This document shows, piece after piece, positions 27,701 through 39,700 of a stretch of 64,000 nucleotides of DNA. The stretch is taken from contig VWZW01002639.1 of the NCBI GenBank assembly GCA_013397115.1, forward strand, positions 1,175,319 through 1,239,318. Reading direction: 5' to 3'. The notes under the pieces were generated by a model. That model saw only the letters and a list, made by a program, of their open reading frames with translations. It was not told where the DNA came from and ran no database searches. Source of the stretch: Edolisoma coerulescens. Its lineage: Eukaryota > Chordata > Aves > Passeriformes > Campephagidae. A program made the translations under genes and the position numbers. Position 1 is the stretch's first letter. The number at the start of each line of letters is the position of its first letter.

Positions 27701-30700
27701 ACCAGTAAAGATTTTATTTCGACTGTAATATTTTTCTCAAATTGATTTTTTTTGGTGTATTGTTTGTTTTTTTGTTTTTAATTCTAGAAAAAAAAGATTC
27801 TTAATTATATCTGGGTTTTAATAAGCCTTCTGCTTAATTATTTTAGGCAAGCTTGCAGGTAGCTCAGAGCACTCTAAAAGTGATTGGTTTTAATTAAACA
27901 ATAGACATTTTCAGGTTTATTCCCTGATCCTGCATTTTCCTTTGTTTGATCTTGGGCTTTGTCAACACTTGGGGTTTCTTTAGTTTTGTATTTTTTTTCT
28001 ATTGGAAATTGCATCGAAGTAGATGAAGCCTCAGCTAGAAAGTGCAGCAGCACAGGAGCTTGCAACCATAATTGAGATATTTTAACACCTTTTTTTGATG
28101 TCATTCTAATTACCTATAAAATGTATTGCTCATGTCTTTAACACATTTAAAATACCTATAAACCATATGGCACGGTTTAATTAATTTTAAATGTTCCGTC
28201 TAACGTGAAGCGCAGCCAAATACGACTTAGGAATTTTCCAAAACAAGTTAATGAGCCTCTGTGAAGTCACTGGTGGGGCACATCCTCCCTTGAAAAATGC
28301 TTCAAATGCCACCACGTGGGCTGAGGTACCTCAGGATGCTTTGTGGTTATAAATGGATTAAGCTGCCTATTTATAGCCCTCTTTCTCACCCCAATGAGAT
28401 GCTTCTGTCTGTTGTTCTAACAGGGTGACTTGTTATCTCTTGGAATTTGCATCTGCTAATTTCAGTAGTGCACCACCTTTGCCCAGAGGAGGAGCATCTC
28501 AGCTGCAGCACTGAGAGCTCAAACACCTCCTTTAAGGAAATACAAAATGCAAGTTGAAATAATTAAGAGAAAAGCATTTAAAAGTTGTATATGTTTTTAT
28601 ATTGTAATTCCAAAAGTTCTGTTTCATTGCAAGGAGCAGTGCAGCTGTGGCAAGAGTCCAGATTCCTGCTTTTAGATGTTTCAAACAGCCTCCATGTGGC
28701 TTTGGGGATGAGGTGAATTTGCTGCTAAGGGAGAGGGGCAGTGGAACTACAGAGCCCTGGTGGACTCCCACTGCTGTGGTTTGCATTCAGGGACTGTGGG
28801 GTCGGGGTCAGGGTGACTGTGGGTTAAGGGTGAAGGATAACATCACTGAACCCTTGATGGCCCTTTCATGAAGAAATTTCCCCCAATATCCAATCTAAGC
28901 CTCCCTGGCCATTTCCTCTGGTCCCTGTCACTTGTCACCTGGGAGAAGAGACTGAGCCACCCCTCACCACAGCCTCAGGTCAGGGACTCGTGGAGAGTTT
29001 ATCCCATGCTGATCCCAGTTCCCACCCAACAGCAGAACTTAACCACAGAACTCAGTTGGGACAAATGATGGGGATCTACTGACATTATTTCACTTCAAGA
29101 GTGTTGAGAATAAAAAGAGCAGCAGAGGTGTGTAATTAATTAATTAATTCTGTACTGAATAAAGCAGCAGGTTAATAATGAGGCACGTGCAAGTGAGCAG
29201 GCAAAACCCTCACAGCTCCTCCGAGGGAGGGAAGATGAACCATGCAAAGTTCTCTGACATTTGCTGCCTTTTCAGCTGGCACTGCCCCTGAAAACCGAGC
29301 AAGACTCCAGCTAATGCAGGCACAGCTTTGCCTGGAGAGGTTTCGTTTGCTGCTGTGTTTGTTCTGTATCAGTGTGGGTGTTCAGGGCATTTCCCAAACC
29401 CCATCCAGCCAAGGAGCTGTGCTCCAGTTGGTGCCTCTCCAGTGGGCTGATGGGATGTGAGAGAAAAGCTCTGAAGCTCTTTTGACTTGGGAAAATGGGT
29501 ACCTTTTGTTAATTAACGTGGACATTTTATGTATATTCAGTTATTTTGCTGCTCTGGGTTGTCTGAGGGTAGAAGTCCCTGCAGCTATGGATAGAACAGA
29601 TGGGAGGACAAGAAACAGGGAAAGAGGGAGTCCAATCAGCCTTACCTGTGCATCCCTGCAGTGCTGCTGTCTGGGGTGTCACCTCTGCTGTGGGGATGTT
29701 CCTGCTCCTCTATCCCTATCAGTGCTGTGGGTTTTCTTCTGTCCACGCCTTTTATGAGCACCTTCCTGCTTGTTCTGTGCTCTCACTGGGGGAGGTTGTG
29801 TGGGGTGAAGGGAATTTTCTGTCCTGCAAGTCCTTCACAAAGGAAGTTCGTGAACAATCCTGTAGAGTTGTCATGGTAATCACAGTTATTTCAAAGTTGC
29901 CGTGCAAGATTGCTTGAGGTAAACAACAAAAGAGCTGAAAATTATTCCAGTTCCAGTTGGTGCAGCTGACAAAGATGGAGTTCATGAGGGATTTCTCTCT
30001 TTCACACACAAACATATGCCCACATCTCTCAAACATTGGTTACTGGTGTCCAGAATAACATGTCCAAAGTAATATGTGGGGTCAGATTTGTTGTGTATTT
30101 GATGCCTTGGGTTTTAACTTTTATGTTTTCCAAATCCTGAACTGCCTAGTAGTTTCTTGTAGCCTGTCAGCTTCTGCTCTCTCATGCTAAGATGGACACA
30201 ACAAAGCCTCTCTGAGCTTGTTATTCAAGGACACCCCGACTGTCCCAGGCCCAAAAGGTGTAAACCAGGGCCTCTAGAGAGGTGGGGAAATTGTAGAAAT
30301 GACATCATTAGCTAAAGTTTTAATTGGAGAATTTATGCTGATATGCAAATGAACCAAACCTATAAAAGTGTGAAGAACTCGTGACTCGGGGTCCCTCTTG
30401 GGGTCCTTTTTGGATGTGGCCTTTGGCTCCCCAGGGTGAACCTTTGAAGGCCTTTAAATAAATACCGACCTTTGTTCCCTTATTCCTGTCAGTCTCTGTT
30501 TCTGGGTAGCCACTTTAGCCATCATATTGTCAGTGGATGATCACAACATTGTCAAACCCCAGGTTGGAAACTGTCCTGGTTTCAGCTGGGACAGAGCTCA
30601 TTTTCCTGTTAATTGCTGATACAGTTTAATGTGTCTGAGATAACAGTAAGGTATTAAAGCGTTCTGTCTAAAAATGCTGTGACTTTTAAAATCTCCTCAT

Positions 30701-33700
30701 CATTTTTTAGGATCACACTATTAAAGGATGGAGGACTAAGGGTAGCCAACGTGACCAAGGGGGATGCTGGCAGCTACACGTGCCTGGCTACAAACCAGTT
30801 TGGAACAGCCAGGGGCTCCACCAACTTGATAGTTACAGGTGGGTGAGCTGGGATAGAGGGGATGGACCTGGAATTGCAGACTCAGGAGTCTGCAGTGATG
30901 GGGTAGAATGTAAAAAGAATGAGAAGTTATTTATTTAATGTATAAAGACAAAAGGATAGCTGTTAGAGCTCTTTTGTTAGTTGAGAGGAGAGACACTGAG
31001 GGATTTTTCTGGCTTTGACAAAGATATTTCTCAGATGTGAGGGAGTTCTGAACACTTCCCTCCCTCCTCTCACTTCTCTAAACACTAAATAGTGCAATTA
31101 TGCTTTTAAGTTCGTGGGGGTTTTTAATTTGTTATGAAAAAAACATGTCAATCAAAAAAAGTCTTTGAGGTAATTTTATATTCCAGTCAAAAATCTGTTT
31201 AGCCCAAAGGAGGTTTAAATGCTGTTTGCTTATGGAAAAAGATGTGCTGGAAACTCCAGCTGCAGGGGAGCATTCAGGGACTCCACGGGCAGTAGAACAC
31301 AGTCTTTCAAAAGCGAATTTTGTACGGAATTGTTGTTCAGAGGGATCTTGCCCCTTCCTCCAAGTCGTCCGTTCCTGGCTGCTGGTTGAGATACCGGATG
31401 AAAAGAGGTAGGAGTTTGTGAAGTTTATCTGAAAAATGTCTTTCCTCGTAATGTTCTTTTTCAAAGATTTTAATATCTGAAAGGTTTTCCAAACTCAGAA
31501 TTATCTAATATCCCACTGCATTACATACCCTATATATCTCATAGGTCCAAACAGAATTATTTTGTTCAGTGAATTAACAGCTTCGTGTCTTCAGCCTGTG
31601 CTCCTGAATGATTCATGTCCCTTTATATACAAATAACAGAATTATATACAGAGGATTCCTAGAATTAAATTTTATCTTTACGGTGTTTACAGCAGCTGTA
31701 ATTTTTCTCTGTTAATGTGATTCTGCAATAACAGCTGTTCCTAATGGCACTGTTCATGTTCTGTGTGATGTACAGACCCAAATACCCAATGTGTTCTTCC
31801 ATAAGTGGATTTCCTCCAGTTTCTGGGGTTTATGAGGTTCTTCCCTTTCTCCCACCTCTTCACCTGCCCAGTGGCTGCTGCTGCTGCTTCCTGCTCCAGA
31901 ACCCGAGTGGGATTGCTGAGAGCTCTGCAATGGTGATTCCTGCCTGTGGATTTGGCTTTGTGGAGTGGATTGGCTGCACCCAGCAGGCTCAAATGCACCT
32001 TTCCAGTGTCCAGCAGCTCCTGCTGGGAAATGCAGGGACACCAAGCTCCAGCAAGAGGGGTCAGGCAGCGTTCCCAGCCCAGCTGCCTCACTGGAAGTGG
32101 CTGTCACTGATCACACCCGAGGAACTTGGGGGGATATCGGTGGCAGGCAAAGCTCAGCCGTGCAGGAAAACCCAATAACCAATATTTGTGCTCCCTTCAG
32201 AGCCGACCAGGATCACCTTGGCCCCTTCCAACATGGATGTCACCGTGGGGGAGAGCGTTGTGCTGCCCTGCCAGGTGCAGCACGATCCCTTGCTGGACAT
32301 CAGCTTCACCTGGTACTTCAACGGGACCCTCACGGACTTCCAGAGGGATGCTTCTCACTTCGAGAAGGTTGGAGGGGTGAGCTGCAAAACTTTCTCTTCC
32401 TTTGCCTTACAGCTGTAGCCAGCACAAACTTCTTTTTTCCTCATGCTAAAAGTTGTTTCTTTTTTGAGAATTCTCTTCTGTGTTGAAAGGAAATAATCCC
32501 CTGGCCCAGCTTGCTGCCCATCACTCGTTTTTTTTGTGCCCTGTGTTTTAGACCTGAAGTTTTTAAGTTCTTGCCTCCGTTTCTACCTGATTTTCCTCAG
32601 GATCACATGGAACACAGCAATGACAGGCAGAGGAACTTGACACAAAGAAATTTGTCATGAGGGATTTTATAGACTATAGACATTTAGGGGCTTTGGTCTT
32701 TTAAGCTCTTATTTGTGTGAAGAGGAATTTGAGCTCGTTAGTAGAAAACTTCACAGGTTACCAAGAGATCCATGAAAACATTTCATGGGCTTTGTATCAC
32801 ATTAATGTCAGTGCAGTAATTCCATCTGGACTTACATGCAGGTCATGGTGAGTAAATAATCCTAAATATGTTCTAAGCCTTCCAGTAGTTACAGTGTGTA
32901 TTTATTAAATGAAAATACCACTGCAAAAATAACTTCAGCCTTCTTGGTTGGAAGATATTTATTTTTTTGATGGATAGATTTCCATGTGCTGATGTCTGGG
33001 AGGTGTCCGTCACACAGGCCTGAGGTCTCCAACATCTTGTAGTTACTGGGATGTTCTGGGAGCACCACCTGGTCTTCCAGATGGTTGGAAAGCTGTGGGA
33101 TGTGAGGCTGTCTTACTGCTTTTTGGGGTTTTTTGTTAACCAGGTGATTTGTTAAAGAACATGGCAGGCCAAGCAGATGCCCACATTCTGAGCAGACTTG
33201 CCCCAAAACTGGGGATCACCAGCGCTGGCTGGGGTTGTTCTGCAGCCAAGACAGGAAAAAAGAATTCCAGCAGCTGTTCCTACTGCATGGAGTACTCTGA
33301 ATTTGTATTCCAGGCAGCAGGGGGAAGGCAAGAAGGTGATTTCAGTGTCACCTGGGCTTGTCCTCCCTGCCAAAGGCTGGATCTGACCAGGCAGGAATGT
33401 GATACCCCAATGGAAAGGGAGGGTGCTGCAGGGGAGCTTCCTGCTGCTCCCTCAGTCCCTTGAGGTTCTCCCCAAATAACTGAAACGCAGAGTTAACATT
33501 TTCCTGGGGTTTATTTCAAGTAAAACTGTTCTATTTGAAGCCCCCCTCCCCTTAGTTGAGATGTCTCAAATTGAGTTTGCTGAAATAAGTTCGTGTAGGA
33601 CGTGATGCGCTTGCATTCACTGCTGAGGTTGGGCATTCCCTGAATATCCACTCCCAGTCAAGGAGATGGATTTTAGATTGCTTTTGACTCAACTTTTAAT

Positions 33701-36700
33701 TTATTGTAAGCAATCAGCACTGGATTGTCCTGCAAACAGCTTCCATCTGTGCTTTCACACAAGACCAGGCACACACATGGAAGGGAATCAGGCAGAACTG
33801 GCTTCAGCTCATGTTGAGTAAAGAATTGAGATATTGTACTGCTGAAACAAAGAAAAAACAACCAAATGTTTTGAAAGGTTCATGGTTTTTTCCAAGACTA
33901 AAATAATCTTCGAAGTCATGTCTTTGCCTTTCTCCCAAACTGCTGTTTGCCCCTGAATCAGTGGCCAAAGTAGCTGAAAATACCTGCAAATAGGGTTCTG
34001 CCCTTGAAGAAAATGCTGCTTCTCCAGGAAATTAAAATTTTAAAATATATTTTAAAAATTAAAATCTGACTGAGGTGTTTTTCACCTGGAAAATTCAGCT
34101 GGAACTGAGTTAAGGCAGAAATTCATCTGACACGACGAGGAGAATTTATTTTTTTAAGGGACACTGCCTATCAGAGGTTTAATGTCAAGTTCTGTGTTCA
34201 GTGATGTGGAAAACAAAAAGTACACAAAGAGCCCTAACATGATATGAAGTTACAGTTTCATTCAAGTTTTACTTCTGTTTCCCATGATCCAGGAAATAAC
34301 CACATGCTGTGATCTGAGAGAGAACAATGGGGAAGAAAAGACCAAAGATTAAATACTCAGTGAATAGCAAAGAATAGAACTTAGGCTTGTAAAATGGGAA
34401 ATTCAGCCTGAAATGTGCAACCTTTTAATGGAAGTGTGCTCACAGTAACCTGGAGAATGGACCAAATTCAGCTTTGTCTTGTACACTTTTGAACTCCTTA
34501 AAGTCTGTCATAGCCTGACTTACAAGTTCTAGATAAAAACTCCATAAACTCTGTCTAGAAATCAGATTGGAAATGGCCACAGAAAACACATTTTTCTCTT
34601 TTTAGGGCTTTGAGACAAATGGTCACTGGACCCTGAGGGTATTGGGGGTTCCAGGCAGGAGATGCATTACCAGTGTGAGCTTATTTCTCCCAAAAAAGGG
34701 ACACTACCTCATGTGTTTTAGGAAAATGCTCCCAGACAACAAACCTGGAGCAGCTGATGGGCAATAATCTGCTGTCCTGGTCACTGCAATGCAGCTTTTG
34801 AGCAACTTCACACTTTTGGTGGATTTCTTTTCCCTTTGCAAAGACAATATTAGACTGCAAGGGTGGTGTATGTGCATTAATGGGTGTTCTGTGCTCCCAC
34901 AGAGTGCATCAGGTGATTTAATGATCAGGAACATCCAGCTGAAGCACAGTGGGAAGTATGTTTGCATGGTGAAGACAGAGGTGGACAGCGTGGCCTCTGC
35001 TGCCGACCTCATCGTGCGAGGTACAGCCCAGCCCAGCTCCAGCATCACATTTCCCACCTTTTTTTATGTCGTAGGCCGTAGAAACAGCTGGTGTTGGAGG
35101 TTACAGAACCAACCCATGGCTTGAATGGTGTGATGAATGACTGTGAGTTGAATTATGTCATTCTGACTTGCAGTGAGGGAGAATTACAGCTCAGGTTTTG
35201 GGTGAAGCCTGGTTTTTCCCAGAGAAATGAAGAGCTGGAGGTTGTAATAGTGACTTCATGTCTTTTTTCGCTGCCAGTCCTTCAGGTCACTGACAAGAGA
35301 GAGCTCGCTGGCAGCTGGCGTTGCTGCCTCTGCAGACTGAAGTGTTGGGGACTCCAGAATCTTTCCTGTGAAGTGGGCAATTCTGCCAGAGCCCAGGAGA
35401 GGCTTTGTCCTGGGGTTTAAAGCCTATAATGCAGGATTATTCCTTCTCATTCCAAGCTGGAATGCTCACAGTTGAGCCAGAACTGTGCCTTTCTTTGCTG
35501 ATGTTACAGCTACATTTACTGCAAGGTGAAAGCTTTGATCTAGGAAAGCACATTATGTGATCAAGCACTTAGTCAGTGTATTTTAAAATATGTCAGATAT
35601 TTTCTCATTGTTAATGCACTGTTACTCGTTTCAACCCCCTTTGCTGGTGCAGGTGAGACAAAACCCATTATTTTGGCCAGGAAATGGCCAGAATGAGGAT
35701 TTTCCAGAAAGCAGCAGGAAGTTTGTGTGACTGAATTGCTGCTTGGGGTGCTGGTCAGATGTGCTGAAAAATTGTTCCAGTGCCTTGTACAGTAAAGAAG
35801 TTGTAGGTAAAAAATTGACAGACTACAGAGATGTATCTGTAGATTAAAGACATTTAGGACTAAAGGAAAAGACACTGGAAAGACAGAGGGATGTGCTGAA
35901 CAAAGGTTTTTGGTAAAAAAACTCCAAGCCCAGTCATCTCTTCTGCCCTTGAGAGTATTTCAGGTTGAAATTATCAGAGTTAAGTTTAGTGAATGTAAAA
36001 CAATAGTTACAACTGTTCTTATTCCAGTCTGAGTTGTTTCTCCCCTCCCTGAGGAAGAAAAAATGGGAATCCACCCTGCTGGAAGTGATTCCCAGGGTGC
36101 TTCAGGGCTTCAGCAAACACTGCCTGGTTTTCCATCCGATTCCAGGCTCTCCTGGGCCCCCCGAGCACGTGAAGGTGGAGGAGATCACGGACACCACAGC
36201 TCAGATCTCCTGGCAGGAGGGCACAGACAACCACAGCCCCGTGACCACCTACACCATCCAGGCAAGGACTCCCTTCTCCGTGGGCTGGCAGCGAGCCACC
36301 ACAGGTGAGCACAATTCCCATCCCAGGCTCTGTGGAAATGCCTCTGGCACCGTGTTCCTGAGTTTCCTTTTCCCTTTCTTCTTCATAGTTCCGGATGTGA
36401 TCGACGGGAAAACCTTCACAAGCACAGTGGTGGATTTAAATCCTTGGGTTGAATATGAATTTCGTGTAGTTGCCAGTAACAAAATAGGAGGTGGAGAACC
36501 TAGTTTGCCCTCAGAAAAAGTAAGAACTGAAGAGGCAGGTTAGTGGGTCCTTCTATTTGTTTTTAATTCGAGAATCTTGAATATTGACAAAGAAGAGGAG
36601 TGTTGATATCTTGGGCTCTGCAAACAAGCTTGGAATTGCTGTTGGGTAGAAAAGCCTGTACCAAGTTTGTTCACATTTTTCCATTTAGCTGTGGGACAGT

Positions 36701-39700
36701 TTGTGTTGCATTACTGAACATCACAGAAGCATAACATCTAAATCCATTTAAACTGCATTTATTGTGCCAAAGTCTGCCAGTTCAGGCAGTGCTGCAGAGT
36801 ATTAATGGATGGAAAGAGGTTAATTTTGACAGGGATTTTTCATTCCTGGTGTTTGATCAGTGTATACCTGTCCTGTAACAAGCACGTGGCTCAGAAGAAC
36901 CCATCAGTTAAAACCCCATTTCACTTGGAATGAGGCCATTTCCCAGTTTATCTGCATAACATCCCTGGAAGTGTTCAAGGACATGGAATTCTGAGCAGCC
37001 TGGTCCAGTGGAAGATGTCCTGGAACATGATGATCTTTAAGGTCCTTTCCAACCCAGGCCATTCTCTGATTCTGTGTTAACTCTATTAAAAGATGAAGCT
37101 TGTCTCTGGTTTTTAGAAGTTCCTAAACACAGCAGACCTGGTGTAATCTCTGAGCTGCTGAGGTTCTCCAGGTGCTCAGAGAAACCCCAGCCTGGCCCCG
37201 GGAAGGATGAACGTGGGACAGGGCTGGGGCTTTCCAGGACTGCCCCTCCTACCCCAAAAACTTTTTCTCTGGTTGCAGAGGGAGTATGAATATGGGTTAA
37301 ATTCAGAGCATGAGGCTGATGTGATGTGTGCTCTCGTCTCTACTCTGTGCAGACATCTCTGCATTTCCTTTCCACAGTTCCCGAAATTCCCCCATCTGAG
37401 GTCAGTGGGGGAGGAGGCAGCAGATCTGAGCTGGTCATAACGTGGGATGTAAGTTTGCTGGCGGGCAGTTTCCTTCACAGAACTTCCTTCTTTCTTTCCT
37501 TTCTTCTCTGAATTCCCCTGGCTGCAGCAGCTTCTCCTCTGGGATGTCCCTGTGCTCTGTGCTTTGTCTGGTGTCAGCCCTGAGCATTGGCCTTCCTTCT
37601 TTTGCTGTCACATGTCCCTGTGCTGGATGGAAATCCTTAGGGAATTCAGTTTGGCTGGGATTGCTTCTGTTCTCAGGCAAATGTTCATGCTAAAAAGGAG
37701 GCAGGAGGGTGGGGGAAGGGGAAAGGGGATGGTTCAGCTGAGGAACTGGGCTTTGCAGTGCAGATTTGCAGCTCTTGCTTTCCCACCATTACCTCTGGGT
37801 GCATGTGCTAACCAATACAATCTCATCCACCTTTATATTATGTATCCCTTCTTTAATGATGTGAAGAACTGTTAATATTCTGTTCCTAGCATTGACTGCT
37901 CTGTGTGGTTATCTAACCATAATCACATCAGAGGAAGGTTTAAGCCACCCTGCGAAGGTGGTATTGGATTCTCTAATAGCTGACCAAGCAATTATTCATT
38001 TTTCATGAGCTGTGGATTGATGAAAGAAAAGTTGTATTTACTGAAGAGTGTCTTAAACCAGATTACTTAGTGGAAAAGAAAAATTATACCTGAAAGTTGT
38101 TCTCTCCTTGAAATGCAAGCCCTAAAACAGGTTGAAGGGAGCCCATTTTGCTGTGCTGTAGCAGAGTTAATGGGCTGAGGGGATGGTGCCAAGCGCAGTG
38201 CCAGCACCTGCAGCATGTCCATGGGTCTGCTGGCACTTCCCTCCTGCCAAGCATCCCCACGGCATCACAGATCTGTGCTCTTCTGCCCAGCCCATCCCCG
38301 AGGAGCTGCAGAACGGGGAAGGATTCGGGTACGTGGTCGCCTTCCGGCCCTTGGGCACCACGACGTGGATCCAGACCGTGGTCACCTCTCCGGACACCCC
38401 CAGATACGTCTTCAGGAACGAGAGCATCCTGCCCTTCTCGCCCTACGAGGTCAAAGTCGGGGTGTACAACAACAAAGGCGAGGGGCCCTTCAGCGCCGTC
38501 ACCACCGTCTTCTCGGCTGAGGAAGGTACAGCCTTCACTTCACACCCCAACACTTCCATGAGCTGTTCCACCAGGGAACGCAGCAGCAGCTCAGGGAGAT
38601 GAGGTGGTTTGGGTAAGGACAGGTTTATTTCCACAGTCACCTCTCCCTTGTTGATTTCCCAACGCAGAGCCCAGCACGGCCCCCTCGGGAGTGTCTGCCA
38701 CCAGCCTGTCCTCCTCGGCCATCGAGGTCTCCTGGACAGCCATCCCCTGGAAGATGAGCAATGGAAGGCTGCTGGGCTATGAGGTGAGTCTGTTGAAATC
38801 AAGACATTTAAGCTAACAAATCCTATTTATTAAATAAAATCCACTCTTCTTTGTAAAGGGCCGTGGGCCAGAAGGGTCGTGCAGGCTGCAGGACAACCAC
38901 ACAGATTGACCCCAAATCTCGCTCTTCCTACCCCACCTACACCCAGAAGGATCACTTTTTCTATCTTGGGGAAAAAAATCCCCACAGAAGGAAGTTGTGT
39001 TTTGCTTGTGCTGATAGATAGTCATGTGTCTGATGTAACTCCAAACTGAGTTTTTTCAGAATTATATTTACTTTCAAAGAAACTTTTTTATAAGGTACAT
39101 TTTTCTGAGCTTAATGTGTCTCCTTTTTAATGAACTAATGCTTTTCCTTTTGTCATTCTTTGGTTCAAGCAAGATCTAATATTTCAATTGCCTTTTTCCT
39201 ACAGTCGCACTAAAAAGAGCAGCAAGCGTGAGAAGCAGATGGATAAGAATATTTTATTTTTGCAAGTAAACATATTTCTGAAACCTTAATGTACTTCTAC
39301 CTTTTTCAGCTGAAGGAAAAAAAAAAAAAAAACACACTTAAAAGAGTCGAGTACAAAGCTGTGGGTGAACATCCTGTTCCATGCAAGATTTAAATGGCTT
39401 TGGTTTTTATCTCCTAGGTTAGGTACTGGCATAATGGCCAGAAAGAAGAATCTTCAAACAGAGTAAAAGCTGCAGGGAATGAAACATCAATAAAAATCAC
39501 GGGCTTGAGGAGCAACTTGGCTTATTACACAGCTGTCCGTGCTTACAACAGTGCTGGAGCAGGGCCCTTCAGTGCCACTGTCAATGCCACCACCAAAAAG
39601 CCACGTGAGTATCTCAGGTTAACGTGGGGAGAGGCAGAATGCTGTGGCAGCACTTGGAGGGGGAAGAAAAATCGTGGCATTCCTGGGAATCCCAGCGTGA

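Larger units (their letters stand above)
30089..30548 (+). mobile_element. Solo-LTR-like element of an endogenous retrovirus, sense orientation
   Basis: The block begins TGTTGTG and ends CACAACA, short inverted ends of the TG...CA kind. Inside, on the + strand, are a TATA box (tataaaag, 30361-30368), a poly(A) hexamer AATAAA (30457-30462) and a T-rich tract ending gtctctgtttctgggtagcc, in the U3-R-U5 order of an LTR. The 460-base size fits. No gag, pol or env sequence is present, so it would be a solo LTR. I see no clear target-site duplication, so the exact ends are inferred. Family assignment needs a repeat library. Confidence 0.55.
22721..30710 (+). other. CNTN3: Largest complete CNTN3 intron, within Ig5
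   Basis: 8.0 kb, phase 2. It holds a 16-base palindrome at 24369, a diverged internal repeat at 27341-27416, a CR1 piece at 28867-28998 and an ATTA repeat at 29133. An LTR-like element occupies 30089-30548 and a second LTR-like fragment 30572-30650. The section 28110-28250 is AT-rich and unique, and could be conserved non-coding DNA. No other exon was found. Confidence 0.85.

Noticed and set aside
31965..32486. Forward open frame of 173 codons overlapping the first Ig6 exon
   Set aside because: It is in a different frame from the clear Ig6 coding frame (32201-32376) and has no Ig features.
39299..39332. Acceptor-like acctttttcag followed by a run of A, as for an extra exon or a retrocopy tail
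   Set aside because: No open coding sequence with contactin similarity follows, no target-site duplication is seen, and the true acceptor at 39417 gives the correct FN3 frame.
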